Origin: Shewanella algae
GTDB lineage: Bacteria; Pseudomonadota; Gammaproteobacteria; Enterobacterales; Shewanellaceae
NCBI RefSeq assembly: GCF_009183365.2
Contig: NZ_CP068230.1
Span: forward strand, 2,509,001 to 2,573,000
Length of the DNA: 64,000 nucleotides
Direction: 5' to 3'
Shown here: piece after piece, positions 35,092 through 43,411 of the stretch
Numbering within the stretch: position 1 is the stretch's first letter
Layout of the letters: every line of letters starts with the position of its first letter
Made by a program: the position numbers and the translations under genes
The notes under the pieces: model-generated
Told to the model about the DNA's origin: nothing
What the model saw: only the letters and a program-made list of their open reading frames with translations
Databases searched by the model: none

Positions 35092-35364
35092 TCAGCAGCG
35101 ACGGATCCGCACCACCTTCATGGTTTCCATCTCAAAACCGGCTACTATGGTTGTTTGCGGGTAATAGTCGACCGACACTCGGGAACCTTTCAATGAACGG
35201 TATTTTTTAGGGCGTTTGAAGCGAAAAGGCGCATCACAATTTTCCAGCATCAGAGTATGTTGGATCCAGTCGCCTTCATCCCGCTGAGTGTGGGAGACAA
35301 CTGTCTTGTCTTCGGTGTGATAAAGTGGTGAGTGTTTCTCTGTCAATACGTCAGCTATTGTCAT
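35092..35364 (-). CDS. Uncharacterised 90-residue protein
   Basis: Starts MTIADVLTEKHSPLYHTED at 35364, after GGAGGT (spacing about 9). No signal peptide or membrane segment. Basic centre (RFKRPKKYRSLKGSR) and C-terminus (METMKVVRIRRC). I do not recognise a domain; it resembles small conserved hypothetical proteins of Shewanella. An ATG seven bases upstream is out of frame and opens a six-codon ORF. Transcription probably starts well upstream (see the long leader). Confidence 0.6.
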   Translation of the reverse strand: MTIADVLTEKHSPLYHTEDKTVVSHTQRDEGDWIQHTLMLENCDAPFRFKRPKKYRSLKGSRVSVDYYPQTTIVAGFEMETMKVVRIRRC

Positions 35365-35908
35365 AATGCATTTACCTCCGATGGGTCGCTTCTGACTATG
35401 AATCCAAGGTCCTGACGGGCCCGACCTTGCCCGTGGCAGCCCGGGCAGTAGCTTCGCCTTCTTGATCAACCTCTTGCCGCAAGCAAGTACAGAAGGTCAG
35501 ACTGTAGAGTACCGTCTTACTCAAAAGCCTTTTGCTGAGGGAAAAGTTCCCCGGCCGCGGCAGATTGGCGGTAGCTATGCAGTCGTGTCTGGGTAAGCAG
35601 ATCATCCCCGGGCAAAAAATTTCCGGGGGAAGGTCAATAAAAAGCGAGCAATCATTGTAGCAAATTTGCACAGAAAGATCTTGGTGAAAAAGCCAACGAG
35701 GCTTTACACAAGGTTAAACTGCGCTCAAAAACAACTGATAGCAGCAAGCGCAACTCTGCACGACTCTGCGTAACGCTATGTTGTATTAGTTACGACAGCT
35801 TGGCAGGGCTTAGCCTCTTGGATCACAATCTATAAAACTTATGGTCAAGTAACTGTATGAGAACATTACTTGCGCCCGGCTCAATCCCTTTTCCCAATAA
35901 GGCTTGCC
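35365..35908 (-). other. Long intergenic region, possible structured leader
   Basis: No gene is convincing in 544 bp. On the minus strand TACAAT near 35657 would give a leader of about 290 nt for the 90-residue gene. It includes the inverted repeat CCCCGG/CCGGGG (35606-35611 and 35623-35628). A 91-codon open frame in it (to 35396) has no coding character and ends before the gene. The right part serves the DUF3080 gene. Confidence 0.35.
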
Positions 35909-36973
35909 ATGACACCTTTTCCTTCAACAGTCTATCGCAGCCTTGCTGCAGTGCTTATACTGCTCACCCTGCCAGCATGTCGGGATAATACCGAATCGCT
36001 ATGGCAAGATTACAGCGCAAGGCTTGAGAGAGTCACAGCACAAAACTTTATCGCTCCGGACTATCGACCTGAAGTCGACCAAAACCTGAATGCAGCAAAT
36101 AGACCTGAAGCTTTGGAAGCCAGACTGCCACTGCTGGAAAGCCTTGGCTTAATGCATTGCAGGCTCGGGGAGTTAATTGCCGCACATAACTCCAGCCTTG
36201 GCAGAGTCGCAGAGCCCAGCGAGCTGCTTAAGTATCAGCTTGCCTTTATTCAAGCCGCGCCGATTTGTCTTATAGACGCCAGGCTAGAAAGTCAGACCAA
36301 ACAGTTGCTGACAGAAGCCCTATTGCAAAAGCAACAAGATGCGCTGGACTGGTTCGATTGGATGCTTCTGCAAGACAGGGCATTGGACAAACTGCTGTTT
36401 ATCGGCACTGAGTCTCTATCCAGCGAATCCCCGCTTGCCGGCCTAATCGAAACAGAATTAGCACTGGCCGCCCTGGTGAAACTCAAAACGGACATAGTGA
36501 AAGCACAAGTCGGGCAACTCTCCTGGCAAGCATTGGACACCCAGACTCTGGATGCGGCACTGGCTGAATTGGCGCGCAGTCGGATTATTGCCCGCAATAT
36601 GCGCAGTCAGGCGGTCAGCCTGCGCTGGCTTTCGAGCCTCAACGATTGGCTGGAGCCTCGGCTCGATGGCCTGCTGTGCCGCCCAGGCCATAACAATCAG
36701 CGTCAGGAGATATTGCAGCGAATATTGGTAAAAAACTTCATCGGGCAAATACAACGGCAACTTAGCCAGAGTCGCCACATTCAACGCCGTTTGGGCGATT
36801 TGCTGCAGCAACTCTATCAGGGAACCGCGGTGGAGAGTCGTGTCGCGTACTTCTTTGCCGAAACCGCTAACAAAGACAGCTTAAATATCCGGCTCGACAA
36901 GGAACTCAAACGCCACGTGAATTGGTGGCAAAAGCTACGCGACTCCTGTAGCGGAACTGCACCTGGAGCATAA
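35909..36973 (+). CDS. DUF3080 family lipoprotein
   Basis: 354 residues starting MTPFPSTVYRSLAAVLILLTLPAC, a lipoprotein signal with lipidation Cys at about residue 24. The rest is mostly helical, with a Cys pair in MHCRLGEL and ICLIDAR and a late CRPGHN. I assign DUF3080, a family found in Shewanella and Vibrio, from overall appearance; its function is unknown. The ATG at 35909 has AAGG upstream; the frame is open 13 codons further. The next gene on the same strand encodes a membrane protein and could be cotranscribed. Confidence 0.7.
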   Translation: MTPFPSTVYRSLAAVLILLTLPACRDNTESLWQDYSARLERVTAQNFIAPDYRPEVDQNLNAANRPEALEARLPLLESLGLMHCRLGELIAAHNSSLGRVAEPSELLKYQLAFIQAAPICLIDARLESQTKQLLTEALLQKQQDALDWFDWMLLQDRALDKLLFIGTESLSSESPLAGLIETELALAALVKLKTDIVKAQVGQLSWQALDTQTLDAALAELARSRIIARNMRSQAVSLRWLSSLNDWLEPRLDGLLCRPGHNNQRQEILQRILVKNFIGQIQRQLSQSRHIQRRLGDLLQQLYQGTAVESRVAYFFAETANKDSLNIRLDKELKRHVNWWQKLRDSCSGTAPGA

Positions 36974-37134
36974 TCCATTGTGATGCCGCAGGCTCTGGCA
37001 GCTTGCTCCCCTATTGTCTTCTGCCACTATTTACCGACTCAGCCCTTGTATATCAATGGATAAGCATGTTGCCAGCAGGTTATCTTTTGGTGACAATAAG
37101 CTCATATTTCAAATCAATAATTCATCGGGTTTCA

Positions 37135-38259
37135 ATGGGAACAGCCGAACTCATCCGGCAGGCAATCCTGCAGCCGTATCATAAGATCTCAACCTCTCTT
37201 CAGAGGTTTCGCACAGGTATAAGTCAACGGCTCGCCAAGCTGAGCACGGCCCAAAAGCTCTACCTGTTGGCGCTATTCAGTCTGCCGTTTTATGAACAAC
37301 ACCCTTCGTTGACAACCCTGCTCACAGTCAGCGCGTTGGTTATTGAGTTCTGGCCGTTATTCAACAAACTGTGGCACTCTTTGGCAGGCAAGGCGGTCAT
37401 TTTGCTGTTTTATGCCACCATAGCCAACTTTTCGCTGGCCAGTAGCGGTGCCATAGTCAATGAAGTCACCGGCGTCTCGGCAGCGCATTTCAACTATACC
37501 CATAACTTCGCCCTGTTACTGGAGCTTCCGGTTTGGATGGTGATCACCAGCAGTATTGCCCTGTTGCTGCTGCAGATGTTACTGCCCATCTACCTGGTAG
37601 GACTGCTGCTGCTCAAGCTGGTGGGGCTTATCGGCTTCAAGTGGCAGCCCAAGTACGCCTATCCTGTGAGCACAACCTTTCTCAGGCTCATGTTATCGTT
37701 TTTAATCCTGCATCATCTGATGCTGCTGGTCGATATGGAGCGTTTCATGGAGAGCCGCTTCAGAGTCGATGACAAGGGCGTCAGCTTCTCCTTTAATGGT
37801 CAGTTTAAGCCAAACGAGGATAAAGCAAATGCAAACCTCCCCCCTTTGCATGTCCCGGACACCGCCCAAGGAAAAGATGTCTTAAGCGCTGAGCAAGAGA
37901 CAAACAAGCTGAATACTGAACGCCAGGATCCAGCAGGACAGAAATCACAAGCGCAAGAAACGGAAAATAACGCAACAAAAGCGGAAGATGATGCTTTGGT
38001 ATACGCCCGTTTCACCGCCGCCTACAGGCACAAAGTCAGGCAGCTTGTGGCCGACTTCGCTTTTGGCATGGAAGCCGATGGCCGCAGTCGTTGCCAGATG
38101 TCTGCCAATGCGACCGGCGTTGAACTCAATGATTACGAGCTGTTGCAGATCTTGCCCGACGCCGGCGAGCTTTATGGCTATCGTTTTGAGGTTATTCCCT
38201 GTGTCTCGGCTGCATTTCCGCGAACTCTGGGGAGGCCTTCTTCACTGCCGAGCGATTAA
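37135..38259 (+). CDS. Uncharacterised multi-pass membrane protein
   Basis: 374 residues from MGTAELIRQAILQPYHKIS. About five hydrophobic segments occupy residues 40-200 (LYLLALFSLPFY, LLTVSALVIEFWPLF, AVILLFYATIANF, LLLELPVWMVITSSIALLLLQMLLPIYLVGLLLLKL in two parts, FLRLMLSFLILHHLML). A hydrophilic C-terminal region with a Gln/Asn/Glu-rich linker (about 225-290) and a small domain with two Cys follow. No family recognised. Start uncertain: ATG 37066 is in frame and has a slightly better ribosome site, but the sequence between looks non-coding. Confidence 0.65.
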   Translation: MGTAELIRQAILQPYHKISTSLQRFRTGISQRLAKLSTAQKLYLLALFSLPFYEQHPSLTTLLTVSALVIEFWPLFNKLWHSLAGKAVILLFYATIANFSLASSGAIVNEVTGVSAAHFNYTHNFALLLELPVWMVITSSIALLLLQMLLPIYLVGLLLLKLVGLIGFKWQPKYAYPVSTTFLRLMLSFLILHHLMLLVDMERFMESRFRVDDKGVSFSFNGQFKPNEDKANANLPPLHVPDTAQGKDVLSAEQETNKLNTERQDPAGQKSQAQETENNATKAEDDALVYARFTAAYRHKVRQLVADFAFGMEADGRSRCQMSANATGVELNDYELLQILPDAGELYGYRFEVIPCVSAAFPRTLGRPSSLPSD

Positions 38260-38343
38260 TCCTGGTATGCAAATCCAGTCTCTGAAGTGGATGATCTTTT
38301 AAGTGGATGTTCTCTATATGTGAATGAGTACCATAGCGTCAGT

Positions 38344-38370
38344 AAAAAAGCCGCCTGAAGGCGGCTTTTT
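38344..38370. terminator. Bidirectional intrinsic terminator
   Basis: AGCCGCC-TGAA-GGCGGCT flanked by A6 and T5, between the membrane-protein gene and the convergent protease gene. Confidence 0.9.
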
Positions 38371-38382
38371 ATCCTTTTATAG

Positions 38383-40263
38383 TCAGAAGCTTGCCAAGAG
38401 TTGCATGCCCGAGAAGGCGGAGTATCCGCGGATCATCACATGATAGGTCGCCGCCTGGGTGACTTGAAAGCTGCAGCTTTCACTGTTGCCATTCTTGTAC
38501 GGACGGCAATCATACACAGACGTAGAAGGTGCAGCCCCGGCGCGAACATAGAGATCGGCGTCACCACTGCCGCCGCTGGTAGCAATATTCAGGCTAACAC
38601 CCGCCGGAACCTGGACAGTGAAATGCTGCTCTGAACCCGCACTGCCACTCAAGTTGCTCTTCGGCACGCCATTTTCCAGACAATCGCTGCCACAACCACC
38701 GCCGGCGCTGTGTGTTGCCGTTAATGTGGCGCCGCTGTAGGCACTGTAACCCTGCAGCATCACGTACCAGCGCCCTTCTGCCGGCGAGCTGAAGCTGCAG
38801 CTCTCATTGTTGCCACTCTTGTAGGGGCGGCATTGGTAGCTGTTTAACGTGGGTTTGCTACCTTGGCTGACATAGAGATCGGCATCACCACTGCCGCCAG
38901 CCAGATCTATGTTCAAGTCGGCAGCGCCCGCAGGGACATCGATATAGAAATAGTTGGATGAACCCTGGACACCGCTGACACTGATCCCCACGCCGTTATC
39001 CAATGGAGTATCATCCGATGGACAATCATTGCCACAACCGCCGTCATCACCTGCCAGAGAATAGAGCAGCTTGTTGGGTGAACCTGTCTTGGCATCGCCC
39101 ACTTTGCCGGATGAGGCGCGGCTTACCAGCAAGTTAGTCAGCTGAGTCGGGCTCAAGGCTGGGTTTTCCGCCAGATAAAGTGCCGCCACCCCGGCAACAT
39201 GGGGGGATGCCATGGAAGTACCACTAATGGTATTAGTTGCGCTGTTGGAGTTGTACCAGGCAGAGGTGATTGACGAACCCGGAGCATAGATGTCCAGACA
39301 GGTGCCGTAGTTGGAGAAACTTGAGCGACTGTCGGTGCTGGTGGTAGAACCCACAGTCACCGCATTGGCGGCCCGCGCCGGTGAATAGTTACAGGCATTA
39401 CTGTTGTCATTGCCTGCTGCCACAACAAAGCTTATCCCGGCCGCTACGGCCGCATTTACCGCATCATCCAGCGCCTGGGAGGCGCCGCCGCCCAAACTCA
39501 TGTTGGCAACCGAAGGCCCTTGGGCGTTGTTTTTCACCCAGTTGATCCCGGAAATCACTCCGGAGTTGGTACCTGAGCCCGAGCAGTTAAGTACCCTGAC
39601 CCCGACAATATTGACATTCTTGGCAACCCCGTAAGTGCTGCCGCCTATAGTCCCGGCAACATGAGTACCATGACCGTTACAGTCACTGCTGTCGTTATCG
39701 TTATCGATAAAGTCATAGCCACTGCTGGCACGGCCGCCAAACTCATTGTGGGTGTTACGTACACCTGTGTCTATGACAAAGGCGGTGACGCCGGAGCCGT
39801 CATAGTCGTAATGGTAGTTACTGTTGAGCGGCAGATCCCGCTGATCTATCCGGTCAAGCCCCCAGGTAGCCCCGCCTTGATCGCCGGCGGCTTCCACCAT
39901 GGGTTCAATAGACACCCTTTGATCCTGCTCAACATATTTGATGTTGGGATCTTTAAGCAGACTCTGGATCTGAGCCGCATTGGCCTTGACCAATACCCCG
40001 TTGAGGCTGTTGCCAAAGTTTTGTCTGACTTCAATGCCGTGTTCGTTGGCGAGCCTTGCGCCCATACTGCTGGCGTAGGCGCTGACGCCATTCGGGTCAT
40101 TAAGGTTGATAACCGCCGGGGTATTGAACACCACTATGTACTGATCTTTGATGGCTTTGGCAGGATTGACCGCATGTAACTGGGCTTGATAGTCCTGTGC
40201 CAGAACGAGCGGGCTGCTCAGGGCTGCAGCAACTGCAATCGCAATGAAATGTTTCCTTTGCAT
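38383..40263 (-). CDS. Secreted subtilisin-like serine protease with two PPC domains
   Basis: Extracellular S8 peptidase of the proteinase K-like subfamily, 626 residues. Order: signal peptide (1-22, cut after LVLA), inhibitor I9 propeptide (about 40-120; DQYIVVFNTPA), catalytic domain (about 130-410) with triad Asp165 (VIDTGV), His198 (GHGTHVAG) and Ser350 (GTSMASPHVAG), then two pre-peptidase C-terminal (PPC) repeats (about 430-525 and 535-626). Each PPC repeat has SGDADLYV and CRPYK-GN-ESCSF. PPC domains are usually removed after secretion. Related Vibrio and Alteromonas enzymes are alkaline exoproteases. Single-gene unit with a long upstream region. Confidence 0.95.
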   Translation of the reverse strand: MQRKHFIAIAVAAALSSPLVLAQDYQAQLHAVNPAKAIKDQYIVVFNTPAVINLNDPNGVSAYASSMGARLANEHGIEVRQNFGNSLNGVLVKANAAQIQSLLKDPNIKYVEQDQRVSIEPMVEAAGDQGGATWGLDRIDQRDLPLNSNYHYDYDGSGVTAFVIDTGVRNTHNEFGGRASSGYDFIDNDNDSSDCNGHGTHVAGTIGGSTYGVAKNVNIVGVRVLNCSGSGTNSGVISGINWVKNNAQGPSVANMSLGGGASQALDDAVNAAVAAGISFVVAAGNDNSNACNYSPARAANAVTVGSTTSTDSRSSFSNYGTCLDIYAPGSSITSAWYNSNSATNTISGTSMASPHVAGVAALYLAENPALSPTQLTNLLVSRASSGKVGDAKTGSPNKLLYSLAGDDGGCGNDCPSDDTPLDNGVGISVSGVQGSSNYFYIDVPAGAADLNIDLAGGSGDADLYVSQGSKPTLNSYQCRPYKSGNNESCSFSSPAEGRWYVMLQGYSAYSGATLTATHSAGGGCGSDCLENGVPKSNLSGSAGSEQHFTVQVPAGVSLNIATSGGSGDADLYVRAGAAPSTSVYDCRPYKNGNSESCSFQVTQAATYHVMIRGYSAFSGMQLLASF

Positions 40264-40679
40264 AATGATTTCCTTGGTTATTATGATTTTGCCTCGAGGG
40301 CCGTTTTAACCTAGGACATTTTTTAAGCAGCATCTAAATTGCAGCGTTGCACTGTGCCGGAAACCGATATTGCAAATGTAACAACAACGTTACATTACCC
40401 CGCCTAAAGTAGCAGAAAGATCCGCCAAGAGTATAACCGATACAAAACGGGGGCCCGTATCGACAAATGAACCAGTTATACTAATAAAATCAATTATTTT
40501 ATTCTATTGCTTGACCAGCAACCCACCCAGCACTAACACTTTTGGGCCGGATGAATTGCAAGCTATCAACCCAAAGTATGATTTTAAACTCAGGCTTAGC
40601 TTCTCGCCCTTTTTCCTCTTGCCTTTCAGCAAATTACCGGCCAAGCGCAAAATAAGCGCCATAGATAAAAAGGATCTGG
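40264..40679. promoter_or_regulatory. Protease upstream region with palindromes
   Basis: 416 bp without a gene. AATGTAAC-AACAAC-GTTACATT (40375-40396) is an 8-bp inverted repeat about 112 bp upstream of the protease start, spaced like a regulator site. Further upstream are CGATAC/GTATCG (40438-40443 and 40457-40462) and an AT-rich repeat AATAAAAT/ATTTTATT (40483-40503). At the right end a short CTGG-TAA-CCAG stem and T5 may end the SDR transcript. Confidence 0.4.
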
Positions 40680-41369
40680 TTACCAGGGTATACTGTTGCC
40701 GCAGTAATCATAAAATCCGCCACTTTGTGCCTGGCTGAGTTTATCCAGCAGTTGTTTCATACCGGCCGCCGAGGTATCTACATCAATAAGCGCATTGGGG
40801 CCGCCCATGCTGGTTTGCACCCAACCGGGATGCAAGGCTACCGCTTTGACACCGACATCGGCCAAATCTAAGGCAAGACTCTTGGTGATCGAGTTGAGCG
40901 CGGCCTTGGATGAACGATACAGATAACCACCACCACTCTGGTTGTCGGCCATACTACCGACCTTGGATGAGATATTGGCTATGATGCCTTTTGCTTGGAT
41001 AAGATGAGGCAGGAAAGCTTCAGCAAGCTTACAAGGCGCTATGCTGTTTACTTCAAACACTGTGCGCCATTCATCCACAGGCAATTGTCCTAACTGCAAG
41101 CCTTTGGGGCCATAATAGCCTGCATTGTTGAGCAGCAGATCCAAGCCCCGTCCCTCAAGCTCTGCAGCCAGATCAGCCACCGCCTCATAGTCGGTCACAT
41201 CCAGAGCAAACACCTCCAGCCCCTGAAACTCGTTGACCAGATCCAGCAGTTCGTCGGCCGTTTCCGGATCGCGACAACAGGCCAATACGTCCCAACCGGC
41301 GGCAAGATAGACTTGGGTCAACGCCAATCCTATGCCGCGGTTGGCACCGGTTATCAATAGTTGTGGCAT
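40680..41369 (-). CDS. Short-chain dehydrogenase/reductase
   Basis: 229-residue classical-type SDR, NAD(P)-dependent, cytosolic. Seen: the cofactor loop TGANRGIG at residues 7-14, LDVTD near 57, LLNNAGYYG near 81, NISSKVGSM with the catalytic Ser, and YLYRSSKAALN with the Tyr-x3-Lys pair. The residue after the second strand (CCRDPE) suggests NADP preference, which is inference. Resembles C-factor/YciK-like carbonyl reductases; the substrate is unknown. GGAGATTAACCCT precedes the ATG. Confidence 0.88.
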   Translation of the reverse strand: MPQLLITGANRGIGLALTQVYLAAGWDVLACCRDPETADELLDLVNEFQGLEVFALDVTDYEAVADLAAELEGRGLDLLLNNAGYYGPKGLQLGQLPVDEWRTVFEVNSIAPCKLAEAFLPHLIQAKGIIANISSKVGSMADNQSGGGYLYRSSKAALNSITKSLALDLADVGVKAVALHPGWVQTSMGGPNALIDVDTSAAGMKQLLDKLSQAQSGGFYDYCGNSIPW

Positions 41370-41460
41370 AGGGTTAATCTCCTTTTACTTGAGAATTTCG
41401 GGCTTAGGTTGTCGTCACTCATTAGCTAAATGACGCACGATCGAGCTTATCATAAGCCAG

Positions 41461-42360
41461 TTAACTTCCGTTTGGCTTCTTGTTACTTTCACGATGACTC
41501 TGGCGGATAAGCGCTTCACCGAGCATGCCAAAGTAATTTGTCAGCGCGTTGAGAATCGCTTTTCTATGAGCCTCATCAGGATAGGCCCCTGAATCATTGA
41601 GATGTGAGAAAGTCGTACCCGACACCAGATATTGGTTCCGTATATCGGTAAAAGACTCGATAGCGGCTTCAAAGGCCCGGGCCATCAACTCCGTAGGGAG
41701 CGAAAAATAGCACCTGCCATAATGTTTATCCAAGGCAATGGCCCGGCGCACATAGTCACTCGGCTCAAGGCCATCCGGGCTTATAAGCACGGTTTGATAA
41801 AGGAATGCCAAATGACGGTTGAGTGGATGGGGTCTAAGCTCAACATCTTTAAGATAGAGGTCACTGCCAAAACCAATAGCAGTGCCAACACTATACGCCA
41901 AACCGGAATCGTTGCAGCAGGCTAGCTGGTCGACACTTGAATGAATGCCAAAGGCTGCTTTGGCAATATAGTGATCAAAGGCGTGCCAAAACTCATGGGC
42001 CAAGGCGCCGGCACCGGCATTTTTCGCCAGCGCCAATATCCTTTCATGGGGGGCGTAGTGCGCCTGGACACCTTTCTGACCGCCGAGACCAAAGTCCAGA
42101 TTCAGGGTTTGTCTAAGTCCAATGGCGTCCGGCGGCAACTTGAGTATAAAAGCCAGGTCCGCCAGAGAATCAAATATCAGATTGGCAGCCAGCCGTGATT
42201 CTTCAGCGCTGACCCACTTGCCTACCCGCACATTGGCAAAGCCGAACTGTTGCTTGATATCGAGAAAACTGACCTGCTCGTCGAAACGATAATCCGGTCC
42301 TTCGCGCAAATAGTGGCGGCTTGTCAGCAAAACTCTTGGCTCCCAATCGATTTCAAACAA
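41461..42360 (-). CDS. CLCA_X family protein with HExxH zincin-like motif
   Basis: About 299 residues. The segments GPDYRFDEQVSFLDIKQQFGF, VRVGKWVSAEE and GLGGQKGVQAHYAP are those I associate with the CLCA_X/LPD1-type family of Alteromonadales. The motif AHEFWHAFDHYI near residue 122 is HExxH with a following Asp, as in zincins; activity is not established. The N-terminus is unclear: no ATG exists in frame, the TTG at 42360 lacks a ribosome site, and a TTG ten codons later (after AAGAG) is possible. The frame stays open upstream as far as about 42465. Confidence 0.78.
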   Translation of the reverse strand: MFEIDWEPRVLLTSRHYLREGPDYRFDEQVSFLDIKQQFGFANVRVGKWVSAEESRLAANLIFDSLADLAFILKLPPDAIGLRQTLNLDFGLGGQKGVQAHYAPHERILALAKNAGAGALAHEFWHAFDHYIAKAAFGIHSSVDQLACCNDSGLAYSVGTAIGFGSDLYLKDVELRPHPLNRHLAFLYQTVLISPDGLEPSDYVRRAIALDKHYGRCYFSLPTELMARAFEAAIESFTDIRNQYLVSGTTFSHLNDSGAYPDEAHRKAILNALTNYFGMLGEALIRQSHRESNKKPNGS

Positions 42361-42509
42361 AACGAGTGTATACCCGAGGAACGTAAATGTCCCATCATGC
42401 TTGAAATCATTGGCTATATCGTTTTTGGAACGACTCAGAGATAAATAGCAAACGGCAGAATGGCAATGCTATGGAAATATAGCAAGAGAAAGCATCTGGG
42501 TTGGGACAC

Positions 42510-42538
42510 AAAAAAGGCTCCTCGTGGGAGCCTTTTTT
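42510..42538 (-). terminator. Terminator of the tRNA operon
   Basis: GGCTCC/GGAGCC stem (42516-42521 and 42527-42532) with A6 on the left and T6 on the right, immediately after tRNA-Leu. Usable in both directions. Confidence 0.9.
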
Positions 42539-42551
42539 GCACCATTTAGAA

Positions 42552-42638
42552 TGGTACCCGAGGACGGACTTGAACCGTCACGCTGTTACCAGCGAGGGAT
42601 TTTAAATCCCTTGTGTCTACCGATTCCACCACTCGGGC
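42552..42638 (-). tRNA. tRNA-Leu (TAA)
   Basis: 87 nt. Acceptor GCCCGAG/CTCGGGT, encoded ACCA end, long variable arm, anticodon loop TTTAAAA with anticodon TAA. Very similar to E. coli leuZ. Third gene of the Gly-Cys-Leu operon. Confidence 0.97.
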
Positions 42639-42682
42639 AAACTGTGTAACAAGGAGATATTACCCATTGTCACTTGATAGAG

Positions 42683-42756
42683 TGGAGGCGCGACCCGGAG
42701 TCGAACCGAGATCGACGGATTTGCAATCCGCAGCATAGCCATTCTGCCATCGCGCC
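42683..42756 (-). tRNA. tRNA-Cys (GCA)
   Basis: 74 nt. Acceptor GGCGCGA pairs with TCGCGCC, CCA encoded, anticodon GCA in the loop TTGCAAA, T-loop GGTTCGACTCC. Second gene of the operon, the same order as E. coli glyW-cysT-leuZ. Confidence 0.97.
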
Positions 42757-42776
42757 CCGAGCCATAAGGCTGGGAT

Positions 42777-42852
42777 TGGAGCGACATATCGGGTTCGAAC
42801 CGATGACCTGTACCTTGGCAAGGTACCGCTCTACCAACTGAGCTAATGTCGC
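42777..42852 (-). tRNA. tRNA-Gly (GCC)
   Basis: 76 nt. Acceptor GCGACAT/ATGTCGC, CCA encoded, D-arm TAGCTCAGTTGGTAGAGC, anticodon GCC in loop TTGCCAA, T-arm ATCGGTTCGAACCCGAT. First intact gene of the operon. Confidence 0.97.
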
Positions 42853-42891
42853 ATCACTTGTTTGCTTCATCTTCCGAGTTGACAATCAACA

Positions 42892-42932
42892 AAGGTACCA
42901 ACCTTCTGTTTTACCAACTGAGCTAATGTCGC
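42892..42932 (-). pseudogene. Truncated tRNA-Gly copy in the tRNA operon leader
   Basis: The 21 nt at 42912-42932 equal the 5' end of the intact tRNA-Gly (42832-42852): full 5' acceptor strand and most of the D-arm. After a divergent stretch, GGTACCTT (42892-42899) matches the 5' anticodon arm. There is no T-arm or 3' acceptor strand, so it cannot be a tRNA. It lies between the operon promoter and the first intact tRNA, so it is transcribed in the leader. Confidence 0.85.
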
Positions 42933-42939
42933 ATACCTG

Positions 42940-42958
42940 TTCCGCTATTGAAGCGGAA
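42940..42958 (-). other. Leader hairpin of the tRNA operon
   Basis: TTCCGCT/AGCGGAA (42940-42946 and 42952-42958), 7 bp with a 5-nt loop, between the promoter and the tRNA-Gly fragment. Probably part of the processed 5' leader. Confidence 0.5.
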
Positions 42959-42990
42959 GCCAGAGTGTTATCCCCTGACTGCGGATTGGC

Positions 42991-43018
42991 ATTCTACCGA
43001 TTTGAGGCAGGGAGTCAA
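42991..43018 (-). promoter_or_regulatory. Strong promoter of the tRNA operon
   Basis: On the minus strand TTGACT, 16 bp, TAGAAT. The start of transcription would be near 42984, about 50 nt before the truncated tRNA-Gly copy. Confidence 0.8.
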
Positions 43019-43188
43019 TCGGCAAATTGGCATTTTTATGCCAAAATCACTCGGATGCTGGCAATTTGCTCAAAGCGGGTCAAATTTTCATTATCATGAT
43101 TAAAATACAATCCGATTCAGTAGCTTGTCAGCGCCCTCTCCCACCGAATACCATCACAAAAGCCGTTGTAAAACACCCTTATCGAGGC

Positions 43189-43211
43189 CCTTATCAAAAT
43201 ATTTGATAAGG
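43189..43211. repeat. 23-bp near-perfect palindrome in the tRNA-gap intergenic region
   Basis: CCTTATCAAA-ATA-TTTGATAAGG: 10-bp arms around three bases, without a following U-tract. It lies in 350 bp between the terminator of the GapN-like gene and the tRNA promoter, a stretch with no gene. It may be a protein-binding site. Confidence 0.85.
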
Positions 43212-43368
43212 ATTCCAGTAAAATGAGCGTATTGAGGCTTAGGGAATCTTACAAAGGACTAAGGCCATTTGCTGCGAACCACGCCTTGCATCCAGGCCCG
43301 TAAGCCGACGCAGAGCACGCATGGGACTTGTTCGCACCTTCCTTAGCTACACAAGACTTGAATACAAC

Positions 43369-43394
43369 AAGGCCCGATACTCAGACCGGGCCTT
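43369..43394 (-). terminator. Hairpin after the GapN-like gene
   Basis: AAGGCCCG/CGGGCCTT (43369-43376 and 43387-43394), 8 bp with a 10-nt loop, 18 bp after the stop. The U-tract is weak (GTTGT). Confidence 0.6.
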
Positions 43395-43411
43395 GATAGC
43401 AAGAGTCGAAA

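Noticed and set aside
35396..35671. 91-codon minus-strand open frame before the 90-residue gene
   Set aside because: Low-complexity translation, no ribosome site, overlaps inverted repeats; treated as leader sequence.
42552..42932. tRNA cluster as an integration site of a mobile element
   Set aside because: The duplicated tRNA-Gly 5' end is a short fragment within the operon; no integrase or foreign cargo adjoins it.
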